NCBI GenBank assembly: GCA_964250615.1
Contig: CAXUGM010000001.1
DNA: 64,000 bases
DNA from: Blautia sp900556555
GTDB lineage: Bacteria > Bacillota > Clostridia > Lachnospirales > Lachnospiraceae
Strand: one strand, 5' to 3'
The notes under the pieces are model-generated. The model worked only from the letters and a program-made list of their open reading frames with translations, searched no databases and had not been told where the DNA came from. Below, piece by piece: positions 36,615-46,275 of this stretch. The stretch's first letter is position 1. Every line of letters begins with the position of its first letter. The position numbers and the translations under genes were made by a program.

Positions 36615-37478
36615 ATGGCTGCAAATATGAAAGCTGTAAAACTGCGTATCAAGAGTGTTCAGAGCACCATGCAGATTACAAAAGCGATGGAACTTGTAGC
36701 GTCCTCCAAGCTGCGTAAAGCAAAAGAACGGGCAGAAATCTGCCGTCCTTACTATAAAGATCTCTACCGTACGCTGCAGCATATTGCAGTGGATAATACA
36801 GAATTTTCTTCTGTGTTTGCCAGGGAAGCTGTAAGTGACAAATACTGTTTTGTTGTAGTTGCAGGTGACCGTGGGCTGGCAGGGGGCTATAATGCCAACA
36901 TGTTCAAAAAAGTAGAGGAAGTAAGTGCAGGCAAAGATTATGTCGTTCTTCCTATTGGTAAGAAAGCAGTTGAATACTTCCAGCGGAAAGGTACGGAAAT
37001 TCTGACAGACGCATTTGCAGAAGTAGCAGATGTTTCTGTGGCAGATTGTTTTGAAATCGCACATCTTCTGAGCGGGGAATTTAAGAAAGGCACATTTGGT
37101 CATATTGAACTGTGCTTTACCACTTTTGTTTCCATGCTGTCTCAGCAGCCGCAAGTTTCATCCCTTCTGCCGCTGACAGATTTGGCAGAAGATGCACCGG
37201 ATGATTTAGATGATGCGGCACGCAGTCTGATTCTGTATGAGCCAAACAGCATGGAAGTCTTTGACGCCATTGTTCCGGAATATCTGGCGGGACTGATTTA
37301 TGGCGGCGTGTGTGAAAGCCTTGCCAGCGAGCTGGCAGCCAGAAGAATGGCTATGGAGGCAGCAACAAGCAATGCAGAGGAAATGATTGATAAACTGAAT
37401 CTGTATTACAACCGTGCACGTCAGGCAAGCATAACGCAGGAAATCACGGAGATTGTTGGAGGTGCGGAAGGCATCTAA
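36615..37478 (+). CDS. atpG: F-type ATP synthase subunit gamma
   Basis: The 287-residue rotor shaft has an N-terminal coiled coil with ITKAMELVASSKLRKAK and a C-terminal coiled coil with RRMAMEAATSNAEEMI and NRARQASITQEITEIVGG, the family signature. It is co-transcribed between alpha and beta. Confidence 0.97.
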   Translation: MAANMKAVKLRIKSVQSTMQITKAMELVASSKLRKAKERAEICRPYYKDLYRTLQHIAVDNTEFSSVFAREAVSDKYCFVVVAGDRGLAGGYNANMFKKVEEVSAGKDYVVLPIGKKAVEYFQRKGTEILTDAFAEVADVSVADCFEIAHLLSGEFKKGTFGHIELCFTTFVSMLSQQPQVSSLLPLTDLAEDAPDDLDDAARSLILYEPNSMEVFDAIVPEYLAGLIYGGVCESLASELAARRMAMEAATSNAEEMIDKLNLYYNRARQASITQEITEIVGGAEGI

Positions 37479-37500
37479 AAAATAGAGGAGATTCACGAGA

Positions 37501-38895
37501 ATGAGCGAAAAACACATTGGCGAGGTAGTGCAGGTCATTGGTCCTGTTTTGGACATCCGCTTTGCGCATGATGAACTGCCGGCACTTCTCAATGCCATTG
37601 AAATTGATAATAAAGGCGCAAAGCTTACAGCCGAAGTAGCTCAGCAGATCGGAGATAATACAGTTCGTTGTATTGCAATGAATTCCACAGACGGTCTGGT
37701 AAGAGGCACAAAGGCTGTAGATACAGGGGCACCAATTGCAGTTCCTGTAGGTGAAGAATGCTTAGGCCGAGTGTTCAACTTACTTGGTGATCCGGTTGAT
37801 AATCTTCCGGCACCGGAGACAAAAGAGCACTGGCCAATTCATCGTCCGGCACCGGCATATGAAGATCAGATGCCGGCAACAGAAATCCTGGAAACAGGTA
37901 TTAAAGTTGTAGACTTGATTTGCCCATATGCAAAGGGTGGTAAAATCGGTCTGTTCGGTGGTGCCGGTGTAGGTAAGACAGTTCTTATTATGGAACTTAT
38001 CCACAACGTAGCAACAGCACACGGCGGACTTTCCGTATTTACCGGTGTAGGTGAGCGTACCCGTGAAGGTAATGACCTTTACAACGAAATGAAAGAAAGT
38101 GGAGTTATTGATAAGACAGCCCTGGTATATGGACAGATGAACGAGCCGCCGGGAGCACGTATGCGTGTAGGTCTTTCCGGACTTACCATGGCGGAGTATT
38201 TCCGTGATGTAAAGAATCAGGACGTGCTGTTATTCATTGATAATATTTTCCGTTTCACACAGGCGGGTTCTGAGGTTTCCGCTCTGCTTGGACGTATGCC
38301 GTCAGCAGTAGGTTACCAGCCGACTCTGGCAACAGAAATGGGTGCTTTGCAGGAACGTATCACATCTACAAGAAAAGGTTCCATCACATCTGTACAGGCT
38401 GTTTACGTACCTGCGGATGACTTGACAGACCCGGCTCCGGCTACAACATTTACTCATCTGGATGCTACCACAGTATTGTCCCGTGAGATTTCCAGCCAGG
38501 GTATTTATCCGGCTGTAGACCCACTGGATTCTACCAGCCGTATCCTTGCCCCTGAGGTTGTAGGAACAGAGCATTATGAAATTGCCCGTGCAGTGCAGCG
38601 AGTTCTTCAGCGTTATAAAGAACTTCAGGATATTATTGCAATCATGGGTATGGATGAATTATCAGAGGAAGATAAGAAGACAGTAAACCGTGCACGTAAG
38701 GTACAGCGTTTCCTGTCACAGAGCTTCTCTGTAGCAGAACAGTTCACAGGTATGCCTGGACAGTATGTTCCTTTGAAAGAAACACTGAGAGGATTTAAGA
38801 TGATTCTGGATGGTGAATGTGATGACCTTCCGGAAAGCTGTTTCCTGTTCTCAGGAACCATTGATGAAGTGTTCGAGAAGGCTAAAAATATGTAA
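37501..38895 (+). CDS. atpD: F-type ATP synthase subunit beta
   Basis: The 464-residue catalytic subunit has P-loop GGAGVGKTVLIMEL (about 155-168), catalytic glutamate in GERTREGNDLY, the DELSEEDKK segment (the normal DELSEEDK loop near the C-terminal domain) and signature PAVDPLDSTSR. It hydrolyses or makes ATP in the F1 head. Confidence 0.98.
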   Translation: MSEKHIGEVVQVIGPVLDIRFAHDELPALLNAIEIDNKGAKLTAEVAQQIGDNTVRCIAMNSTDGLVRGTKAVDTGAPIAVPVGEECLGRVFNLLGDPVDNLPAPETKEHWPIHRPAPAYEDQMPATEILETGIKVVDLICPYAKGGKIGLFGGAGVGKTVLIMELIHNVATAHGGLSVFTGVGERTREGNDLYNEMKESGVIDKTALVYGQMNEPPGARMRVGLSGLTMAEYFRDVKNQDVLLFIDNIFRFTQAGSEVSALLGRMPSAVGYQPTLATEMGALQERITSTRKGSITSVQAVYVPADDLTDPAPATTFTHLDATTVLSREISSQGIYPAVDPLDSTSRILAPEVVGTEHYEIARAVQRVLQRYKELQDIIAIMGMDELSEEDKKTVNRARKVQRFLSQSFSVAEQFTGMPGQYVPLKETLRGFKMILDGECDDLPESCFLFSGTIDEVFEKAKNM

Positions 38896-38906
38896 GGAGG
38901 CTGTCT

Positions 38907-39311
38907 ATGAAGACATTTCCATTACGAATCGGAACACCGGACGGTCTCTTGTTTGAAGGCGATAATGTAGTTCGCATTGTTTGCAGAAGTATTACGGGAG
39001 ATTTGGCAATTCTTGCCGGACACTGTAATTTCTGTACTGCACTTGGTATGGGAGAGGCTCATGTGGTACTGGAAGATGGTACAGTACGTGAAGCTGCTTG
39101 TATCGGTGGAATGCTTTCTATGATGGATGGTGTCTGCAGTTTGTGGGCAACTACCTGGGAATGGAAAGAAGAGATTGATGCAGAGAGAGCTGAAAGAGCC
39201 AAGGAGCGGGCAGAGAATCTGCTTGCAAAGGGCGGTCTGACAGACAGAGAATACAAGATTGCAGAAGCAAAGCTTCAAAGAGCATTGGTTCGGTTAAGTG
39301 TAAAAGAATAA
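38907..39311 (+). CDS. atpC: F-type ATP synthase subunit epsilon
   Basis: The 134-residue protein has an N-terminal beta-sandwich (FPLRIGTPDGLLFEGDNVVRI) and a C-terminal two-helix arm (AERAERAKERAENLLAKG, ATP-binding/inhibitory). It closes the operon and is followed by a terminator. Confidence 0.95.
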   Translation: MKTFPLRIGTPDGLLFEGDNVVRIVCRSITGDLAILAGHCNFCTALGMGEAHVVLEDGTVREAACIGGMLSMMDGVCSLWATTWEWKEEIDAERAERAKERAENLLAKGGLTDREYKIAEAKLQRALVRLSVKE

Positions 39312-39318
39312 ACAGAAC

Positions 39319-39368
39319 AAGACTGGGAAACAGCATTTGTAAAAATACTGTGACCCGGTCTTTTTTTG
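39319..39368 (+). terminator. Intrinsic terminator of the atp operon
   Basis: Outer stem AAGACTGGG/CCCGGTCTT (39319-39327, 39354-39362), inner ACAG/CTGT, then a T run to 39367. Confidence 0.9.
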
Positions 39369-39471
39369 AATAAACGGTCAGGATAAAAGGCAGAACAATT
39401 TCGTGAAATGAGAATATACTACTAGAAAGAGCTGTAAGTATTGGTACAAAAACAAGTGGAAAGGAAACAGT

Positions 39472-39864
39472 ATGAAAGATCAGGAAAATCGAAATTTGTT
39501 CTATCAGACAGTGGGAAAAGGACAGCTTTATATTCAGGAGGAACCTGTCTGGACAGATAAAACACTAATGAGTTCCTATTATCCTGAGAATGCATCTGTG
39601 ATTCAGGCTTATGTGCAGGATGCCTGTGACCGTCTGGACTATGAAGGAAGTTTTATTTATGACGAATATCCTGATAAGCAGGAGATTGAGCGTGTATGCC
39701 GGGAAATCTGCAGAAAAATAGAAGAGGAGAAAAAAATGCAGGCGGCAGAGTGTAAGGCAGCGTCTGTAGATTTGGGAGTCCTGGGAGAGCTGGCAACAGC
39801 TTTATTTTGTCAGGAACTTCATTGCAGAAGATGCAGGAGAAACAGATGCAGAAGATTTTTTTAG
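39472..39864 (+). CDS. Hypothetical protein with Cys/Arg-rich C-terminus
   Basis: This 130-residue soluble protein matches no named domain that I recognise. The first 95 residues are acidic and aromatic (GQLYIQEEPVW, SSYYPENASVIQAYV, FIYDEYPDKQEIERVCREI), and the last 18 carry a tail with C-R-R-C-R-R-N-R-C-R-R. Similar small proteins are, from memory, widespread in Lachnospiraceae, with the same pattern of an acidic body and a basic Cys-containing end, but no function is known to me. A TATACT -10 candidate is at 39415-39420. It is monocistronic, with a separate promoter after it. Confidence 0.8.
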   Translation: MKDQENRNLFYQTVGKGQLYIQEEPVWTDKTLMSSYYPENASVIQAYVQDACDRLDYEGSFIYDEYPDKQEIERVCREICRKIEEEKKMQAAECKAASVDLGVLGELATALFCQELHCRRCRRNRCRRFF

Positions 39865-39867
39865 GTC

Positions 39868-39896
39868 TTGCGGTTTTGTGGTAAAACTTTTACAAT
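39868..39896 (+). promoter_or_regulatory. Promoter of the methyltransferase operon
   Basis: TTGCGG (39868-39873), 17-base spacer and TACAAT (39891-39896) lie 62 bases before the methyltransferase ATG. Confidence 0.7.
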
Positions 39897-39957
39897 AGTA
39901 ATGAACTACAGGTTTTTCCTGTGAAAAAGGGGAAAGAATAAGATACAAGGGAGAATT

Positions 39958-41145
39958 ATGACTGAATTAAAGGAATTTTTAGAGAAAAATATAGACAACG
40001 ATTTCCGAAGAATTTTAATCAGCAATGCCAGAAAGAAGGAAGGTACATCGAAAATGCAGGTACGCCCGGTTCTGGTAAAAGATCAGGTGTGTTATCAGGT
40101 AACCAGGACAGAAGGAACAAAAGAGATTCATAAGAATTATGAAAAGGACGAATTGATTTCTTATCTTTGTGAAGAAATGGGAGAAAATTTCCGCCAGCTT
40201 CAGTTAGAGGGCCGCTGTGTACAGGGAACTGTTCTGGTGAGCAAAAAGGGCAGAATGAATATTAAGACAAAAAACATTCAAAACCAGGGAAAGAACAGGG
40301 AAGAATTTCCGGCAATGCTTTCCCATAACAGAACGAAGAAATATCTTTTGCAGGAAGGGATTCCAGTGCCATGGCTGGTAGATCTTGGCGTTATGAGCCC
40401 GGATGGAAAAGTAAAACATTCCAAATACGATAAGTTTAAACAGTTAAACAGATTTTTGGAGTTTATCAGAGATATTTTACCGAAATTGCCAAGAGACAGA
40501 GAAATCCGTATTATAGACTTTGGCTGTGGAAAGTCCTATCTTACGTTTGCTATGTATTATTATTTGAAAATATTGAATCACTATGATATTAGAGTGACAG
40601 GGCTGGATTTAAAGACAGATGTGATTGAAACCTGCAGCCGTCTTGCAGAGAAATATGGCTATGATAAGCTGGAGTTTCTTCAAGGTGATATTGCCTCCTA
40701 TGAAGGGGCTGACCAGGTGGATATGGTAGTGACTCTTCATGCCTGTGATACAGCCACAGACTATGCTCTTGCAAAGGCAGTGAAATGGAATGCTTCTGTG
40801 ATTCTTTCTGTTCCATGCTGCCAGCATGAATTAAACCGTCAGGTATTCAACGAGACGTTAGCTCCGGTATTGGAGTATGGAATTCTGAAAGAACGTTTTT
40901 CCGCCCTCCTTACAGATGGGCTCAGGGCACAGATGCTGACAACAGCAGGATACGATACTCAGATTCTGGAGTTTATTGACATGGAGCATACACCCAAGAA
41001 CCTGTTGATCCGTGCTGTGAAAAACGGGCAGGCAAAACAGAATGTACAGCAAAAGCAGGCATGGGAAGACTGTGTACAGGCATTCCATGTCCATCCTTCC
41101 CTTGAAAAGCTGCTTTTTGATACAGATGAGGGAGAGTGCAGATGA
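39958..41145 (+). CDS. SAM-dependent methyltransferase (Methyltransf_32-like)
   Basis: This 395-residue class I methyltransferase has the SAM-binding motif I IIDFGCGKSYLTFA (about residues 182-195), acidic motif II GLDLK, and VDMVVTLHACDTATDYAL followed by SVPCCQHELN, a pattern of the Methyltransf_32 family shared with METTL25/GSTCD proteins. The N-terminal 130 residues form a separate domain, possibly for RNA recognition. The target is unknown. Its stop overlaps the next start by four bases. Confidence 0.82.
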   Translation: MTELKEFLEKNIDNDFRRILISNARKKEGTSKMQVRPVLVKDQVCYQVTRTEGTKEIHKNYEKDELISYLCEEMGENFRQLQLEGRCVQGTVLVSKKGRMNIKTKNIQNQGKNREEFPAMLSHNRTKKYLLQEGIPVPWLVDLGVMSPDGKVKHSKYDKFKQLNRFLEFIRDILPKLPRDREIRIIDFGCGKSYLTFAMYYYLKILNHYDIRVTGLDLKTDVIETCSRLAEKYGYDKLEFLQGDIASYEGADQVDMVVTLHACDTATDYALAKAVKWNASVILSVPCCQHELNRQVFNETLAPVLEYGILKERFSALLTDGLRAQMLTTAGYDTQILEFIDMEHTPKNLLIRAVKNGQAKQNVQQKQAWEDCVQAFHVHPSLEKLLFDTDEGECR

Positions 41146-43598
41146 AAAAAATAGTACGCAGAATACTTGTGCTGCTCCTTATTTTTATAGGAGGGGTAGT
41201 AGGTTTTAGCTGTTTGCTGAACAGTAAAAACACAGACAACAGAACAGATTTCCAGACCCCGGCAGTGCCATGCATGGCTATGCTTTTGGGCGATACAGAG
41301 ATTAACCGCATGTACGGATATTCAGAAAATATGCAGACTGATTATATGCGGGATACGCTGACACCTGTGGGAACAGATAAGACTCTGGCTGTGAGTATCA
41401 CCCCATATGGGAGGGAAGTGGACAGCCTGGTCTATGAAGTCAGGACATCCGATGGAAGCAAAGTGATTGAAAATAATAAGATCAAGAAATTCCAGGAGCA
41501 GGCAGACGGTACCCTTACTGCGGAATTTACCTTGCAGAAATCAATTTTGATGAATCAGGAGTATTCTCTTGTTTTTACTTTAAATACAGAGAAGGAAAGC
41601 TGGAATTATTATACCAGGATAATCCAGAGAGCAGGGCTTAATACGCAGAAATATATTGACTTCGTAAATAATTTCTATCAAAAAGCTGTGACCCAGAATG
41701 AAAAGGGGGATTTGAGCACTTATCTGGAAACAGATGATTCCCCAGGAAATAACAGTTTTAATGATTTGAATATTCATGCCAGCTTGAATATGGTGTCCTG
41801 GGGAAACCTGGCACCTGAAATCAGCAGGCCGGGGATTCCTTCTATTAAAGATATTAATGAAAATACGGGAAGCATCTCTATTACTTATTATATTACTGCA
41901 GAGAATGGCGAGGGAGATATTGAGCGGTATCAGGTGGAAGAATTTTTCAGGATGCGTTATGACCAGACCAGGGTACGGCTTCTTGATTTCCACAGGTCTG
42001 CGAAACAGATTCTCACCACAGAACAGACCATTGTGGCAGGCGGCAGGCTGAACCTGGGCGTGACAGACAGTGATATACAGTATAAAGCAGATACAAAAGG
42101 AAATATTGTTGCCTTTGTCCAGCAAGGAGATTTATGGTCCTATCATGTGGAGAATAATAAGCTGGTCCGCATTTTCAGTTTCCGTGATACGGGAAGTAAT
42201 GATGAAAGAAATGATTATTCCCAGCATGATATCAAAATCGTGAGGGTGAGTAAAAACGGAGATGTGGACTTTATTCTGTATGGATACATGAACAGAGGTG
42301 ACCATGAGGGACAGGTAGGAACGGCCGTTTATCATTATTCCGCAGAAAAAAATGTAATTGAAGAAAAATTTTTCCTTACCAGCACAAAATCTTTTGAATT
42401 TTTAAAACAAGAGGTCGGCGAGTTTGCTTATGCAAGCAAGGATGGAAAACTCTATCTTCTGATTTCAGATACATTGTATTGTTTTAATATGGAGGACAAG
42501 AGTTATACAGCGATTCAGGAAGGCATGGACAGGGAATATTTTTATGTTTCGGAAAGCGGCAGATATGCAGCCTGGATGGAAGGCATGAACCCCTATGATG
42601 CAGAACACCTGATATTGATGGATTTGGAAACAGGGGAACAGGAGAAAATCAGTGGAGAAAGCGGCTCCAAGATCCGTTTATTCGGTTTTATAAACAACGA
42701 TATGGTGTATGGTCTTGCAAAGAATGAAGATATCCTGGGAACTGGATCACAACCTCAGTTTGGAATGTATGAAGTCCGTATCCAGGACAGCAAAGGTGAA
42801 GTGAAGAAAAGCTATCATCAGGAGGGGTATTATGTCACAAATGTTGTATTCCAGGACAATTTAATACAACTGGAGCGGGCAAGGAGAGAGGGAAATATCT
42901 ATGTACCTGCCGGAAACGAACAGATTCTCAATAATGTCCGTGACAAAGAAGATGAGACCTTTTCTGTTGTTATGCTTACGACAGAGCGTCAGGCTAATAT
43001 TACGGGGATACAGTTTGCATCCGCAGATGTGAAGGAACCTCTGACGGTGGGAGCAAAATTTATGGAGACTACCAGGGATCATGTGCTTACTATGGAGACA
43101 CAGGAAACCGAAGAAGACGCATACTATGTATATGCCCTGGGAAAACTATGGGGAATTTATGAAAATGCAGCAGAGGCAGTAAAAGCAGCAGATGAAAATA
43201 TGGGTGTGGTTCTGAATCAGAATCAGCAGTATCTGTGGGAGAGAGGAAACGCCAAAGACCAGGGAGAGATTGCCCTTAATGATATCCCGGAAGCGGTGAA
43301 AGAAGGGTCTACGGATATAGCTGCCTTAAAAGAAGCAGTGAGAAATATGGGAACCGTGGCAGATCTTACCGGATGTACTCTGGATCAGGTTCTGTATGAA
43401 ATTAGCTATCAGAGGCCGGTGATTACAAGAATTGAAGAAGGACAGATAAGAGTGATTGTAGGTTTTGACCTTTACAATACTTATCTCTATGATCCTAATA
43501 CCAAGGAAACAAAACCAATGGGACTTCAGGATAGCAAAAAAACCTTTGAAGAAAATGGAAATGTGTTTATCTGCTATATGGATACACCAGAAGAATAA
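41142..43598 (+). CDS. Large membrane-anchored exported protein of unknown function
   Basis: The 818-residue protein has one N-terminal transmembrane/signal helix (about 6-26), after which all is hydrophilic and probably outside. Residues 30-300 look like beta-rich domains. The middle 320-630 contains repeated short beta patterns (GNIVAFVQQGDLWSYHVENN, GKLYLLISDTLYCFNMED, GRYAAWMEG), suggestive of a propeller. The end (about 725-818) resembles a C39-like papain fold (CTLDQVLYEISYQRPVIT, VIVGFDLYNTYLYDPN), but the usual catalytic His is not seen. ATG 41142 is used because of the ATGA overlap with the methyltransferase gene. Function not assigned. Confidence 0.8.
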   Translation: MKKIVRRILVLLLIFIGGVVGFSCLLNSKNTDNRTDFQTPAVPCMAMLLGDTEINRMYGYSENMQTDYMRDTLTPVGTDKTLAVSITPYGREVDSLVYEVRTSDGSKVIENNKIKKFQEQADGTLTAEFTLQKSILMNQEYSLVFTLNTEKESWNYYTRIIQRAGLNTQKYIDFVNNFYQKAVTQNEKGDLSTYLETDDSPGNNSFNDLNIHASLNMVSWGNLAPEISRPGIPSIKDINENTGSISITYYITAENGEGDIERYQVEEFFRMRYDQTRVRLLDFHRSAKQILTTEQTIVAGGRLNLGVTDSDIQYKADTKGNIVAFVQQGDLWSYHVENNKLVRIFSFRDTGSNDERNDYSQHDIKIVRVSKNGDVDFILYGYMNRGDHEGQVGTAVYHYSAEKNVIEEKFFLTSTKSFEFLKQEVGEFAYASKDGKLYLLISDTLYCFNMEDKSYTAIQEGMDREYFYVSESGRYAAWMEGMNPYDAEHLILMDLETGEQEKISGESGSKIRLFGFINNDMVYGLAKNEDILGTGSQPQFGMYEVRIQDSKGEVKKSYHQEGYYVTNVVFQDNLIQLERARREGNIYVPAGNEQILNNVRDKEDETFSVVMLTTERQANITGIQFASADVKEPLTVGAKFMETTRDHVLTMETQETEEDAYYVYALGKLWGIYENAAEAVKAADENMGVVLNQNQQYLWERGNAKDQGEIALNDIPEAVKEGSTDIAALKEAVRNMGTVADLTGCTLDQVLYEISYQRPVITRIEEGQIRVIVGFDLYNTYLYDPNTKETKPMGLQDSKKTFEENGNVFICYMDTPEE

Positions 43599-43623
43599 AC
43601 GAAAATGTGAAAGGAGATTCAAA

Positions 43624-44742
43624 ATGGACGAAAGAATCAAAAAACTGGCAAAGGTACTGGTACATCATTCCTGCAGAGTGCAGAAAGGAGAAAAAGTTTA
43701 TCTCAATTATGTAGGGGCTGATACCAAACCTCTGGCAAGACAGTTGATGAAAGAAATATATGAGGCAGGGGGAATTCCCTTCCCACATTTCACTGATCCG
43801 CAGATGGAGAGAGAAATGCTGTTAGGCTGTACAGCGGAGCAGCTTCAGCTTATGGCAGAAATCGACGGTGCAGAGATGGCAAAAATGGACTGCTACATCG
43901 GAATCCGGGGCGGTGACAATGTATCAGAAAAGGCAGATGTACCTGCAGAAAAGCTGAATCTTTATGAAAAATATTACAGCACACCGGTTCACGGGAATAT
44001 CCGTGTTCCAAAGACAAAATGGGTTGTTTTAAGATACCCAAATGCTTCTATGGCACAGTTATCCAACACCAGCCTGGAAGCTTTTGAGGACTTTTATTTC
44101 GATGTTTGTACAGTGGATTATGCGAAGATGGCAAAGGCTATGGAGCCGCTGGTAAAATATATGGAACGTACAGACAAAGTAAGGATCACAGGGCCAGGCA
44201 CAGACCTTACCTTCTCTATCAAGGATATTCCGGTAATCCCATGCAGTGGGGAATGCAACATTCCTGACGGAGAAATCTTTACAGCTCCTGTAAGAGAATC
44301 CATAAACGGAACACTGACTTATAATACTCCGTCTGCTTTCCAGGGCTTTACCTACGAAAATATTTCCTTTGAATTTAAAGATGGAAAGATTGTAAAAGCT
44401 ACCGCAAATGATACAGAGAGAATCAATAAAGTGCTTGATATTGACGAAGGTGCACGTTATATCGGAGAATTTGCCATTGGTGTAAATCCCTATGTGCTGC
44501 ATCCCATGAAAGATACTCTGTTTGATGAGAAAATCCAGGGATCTATCCACATCACTCCTGGCAGATGCTATGAAGGCGAAGCACCAAACGGCAATCACTC
44601 AGCGATTCACTGGGATTTAGTATTGATTCAGAGACCAGAGTATGGCGGTGGTGAGATTTATTTCGACGATGTTCTGGTGCGCAAAGACGGACTGTTTGTG
44701 GTACCGGAATTAGAGGGGTTAAATCCGGAGAATTTAAAGTAA
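43624..44742 (+). CDS. M29 family aminopeptidase (AmpS/PepS-like)
   Basis: This 372-residue cytoplasmic metallopeptidase removes N-terminal residues from peptides. Family M29 features include GECNIPDGEIFTAPV with the metal-binding glutamates, the central GRCYEGE, and ending with HSAIHWDLV and GGGEIYFDD. It is slightly shorter than the 410-residue norm. ATG 43624 is chosen from AAAGGAGATT upstream; the open frame extends into the previous gene but that part is out of family. Confidence 0.9.
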   Translation: MDERIKKLAKVLVHHSCRVQKGEKVYLNYVGADTKPLARQLMKEIYEAGGIPFPHFTDPQMEREMLLGCTAEQLQLMAEIDGAEMAKMDCYIGIRGGDNVSEKADVPAEKLNLYEKYYSTPVHGNIRVPKTKWVVLRYPNASMAQLSNTSLEAFEDFYFDVCTVDYAKMAKAMEPLVKYMERTDKVRITGPGTDLTFSIKDIPVIPCSGECNIPDGEIFTAPVRESINGTLTYNTPSAFQGFTYENISFEFKDGKIVKATANDTERINKVLDIDEGARYIGEFAIGVNPYVLHPMKDTLFDEKIQGSIHITPGRCYEGEAPNGNHSAIHWDLVLIQRPEYGGGEIYFDDVLVRKDGLFVVPELEGLNPENLK

Positions 44743-44755
44743 AAGCAGTTTATCC

Positions 44756-44784
44756 TTGCACTGGGCAGGGCAATGAGATATACT
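44756..44784 (+). promoter_or_regulatory. Promoter of asnS operon
   Basis: TTGCAC (44756-44761), a 17-base spacer and TATACT (44779-44784) leave an 84-base leader before asnS. That leader is too short for a T-box riboswitch and none is visible. Confidence 0.8.
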
Positions 44785-44868
44785 ATAAGGAAATTGATGC
44801 CAAGGTATCAGAAATGGAAATACATCTCAGCGTATCTGCTGATAAAATACAAAGAAGGAGACAGACAA

Positions 44869-46260
44869 ATGCAGTTAACAACAGTAAAAGAAATTTACAA
44901 AGACACAGAGCAGTATCTGGACAAAGAAATCACTGTAGGCGGCTGGGTGAGAAGTGTCCGGGATTCTAAAACCTTCGGATTCATCGTACTCCATGACGGA
45001 AGTTTCTTCGAAACTCTTCAGGTGGTTTATCATGACACAATGGCAAATTTCCAGGAGATTTCAAAATTAAATGTAGGTGCAGCAATTGTAGTAAAAGGAA
45101 CTTTAGTGGCAACACCACAGGCAAAACAGCCTTTTGAGATCCAGGCAACAGAGATTAGCGTGGAGGGGGATTCCGCAGCCGACTATCCGTTGCAGAAGAA
45201 ACGCCATTCCATGGAATATTTAAGAACCATCTCTCATTTAAGACCGAGAACCAATACGTTCCAGGCAGTATTCCGTGTGCGCTCCCTGATTGCTTTTGCC
45301 ATTCATCAGTTCTTTCAGGAGAGAGGATTTGTTTATGTACACACTCCTCTTATTACAGGCAGTGACTGTGAAGGTGCAGGAGAGATGTTCCAGGTAACTA
45401 CCATGGACTTAAATGATATTCCTAAGACAGAAGACGGAAAAGTAGATTTCTCCCAGGATTTCTTCAGAAAACCGACAAACCTGACAGTAAGCGGCCAGTT
45501 AAACGGAGAAACTTATGCACAGGCATTCCGCAATATTTATACTTTCGGACCAACCTTCCGTGCAGAAAACTCCAATACCACACGCCACGCAGCAGAGTTC
45601 TGGATGATTGAGCCGGAGATGGCGTTTGCAGATCTTGATGACAACATGGCTCTGGCAGAGGATATGCTGAAATATGTAATCCGTTATGTGCTGGAACATG
45701 CACCGGAAGAGATGAACTTTTTCAATTCCTTTATTGACAAAGGGCTTCTTGACCGCTTAAACCATGTGTTAAACTCAGAGTTTGGCCATGTTACTTACAC
45801 AGAGGCTATTGAGATTCTGGAAAAAGCAAATGACAAATTTGACTACAAAGTATATTGGGGCTGTGACCTTCAGACTGAGCATGAGAGATATCTTACGGAG
45901 CAGGTTTACAAACGTCCTGTTTTTGTTACAGACTATCCAAAGGAAATCAAGGCATTCTATATGAAATTGAACGAAGACGGAAAGACTGTTGCAGCTATGG
46001 ATTGTCTTGTTCCTGGAATCGGAGAAATCATCGGAGGAAGCCAGAGAGAGGATTCTTATGAAAAACTCTGTGCAAGAATGGATGAACTGGGACTGAACAA
46101 AGAAGATTACCAGTTCTATTTAGACCTGCGTAAATACGGTTCCACCCGTCATTCAGGCTATGGTCTTGGATTTGAACGCTGCGTGATGTACCTGACAGGT
46201 ATGCAGAACATCCGTGACGTGATTCCATTCCCAAGAACAGTAAACAATTGTGAATTATAA
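44869..46260 (+). CDS. asnS: Asparaginyl-tRNA synthetase
   Basis: This 463-residue class IIb synthetase has an N-terminal OB-fold anticodon-binding domain (about 15-110: VGGWVRSVRDSKTFGFIVLHDGS) and a catalytic core with motif 2 FRAENSNTTRHAAEFWMIEPE and motif 3 GLGFERCVMYLTG. It attaches asparagine to its tRNA in the cytoplasm. ATG 44869 is chosen from GAAGGAG eight bases upstream; the longer open frame has no ribosome site. The SbcD-like gene follows after 15 bases, so the genes are probably co-transcribed. Confidence 0.97.
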   Translation: MQLTTVKEIYKDTEQYLDKEITVGGWVRSVRDSKTFGFIVLHDGSFFETLQVVYHDTMANFQEISKLNVGAAIVVKGTLVATPQAKQPFEIQATEISVEGDSAADYPLQKKRHSMEYLRTISHLRPRTNTFQAVFRVRSLIAFAIHQFFQERGFVYVHTPLITGSDCEGAGEMFQVTTMDLNDIPKTEDGKVDFSQDFFRKPTNLTVSGQLNGETYAQAFRNIYTFGPTFRAENSNTTRHAAEFWMIEPEMAFADLDDNMALAEDMLKYVIRYVLEHAPEEMNFFNSFIDKGLLDRLNHVLNSEFGHVTYTEAIEILEKANDKFDYKVYWGCDLQTEHERYLTEQVYKRPVFVTDYPKEIKAFYMKLNEDGKTVAAMDCLVPGIGEIIGGSQREDSYEKLCARMDELGLNKEDYQFYLDLRKYGSTRHSGYGLGFERCVMYLTGMQNIRDVIPFPRTVNNCEL

Positions 46261-46275
46261 GAGAAAAGGAGCACT

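Noticed and set aside
43465..43623. Longer start for the M29 aminopeptidase
   Set aside because: The added 53 codons overlap the end of the preceding gene and lack family similarity; AAAGGAG supports 43624.
44743..44868. T-box riboswitch upstream of asnS
   Set aside because: A good promoter leaves only an 84-base leader without specifier, T-box or terminator structure.
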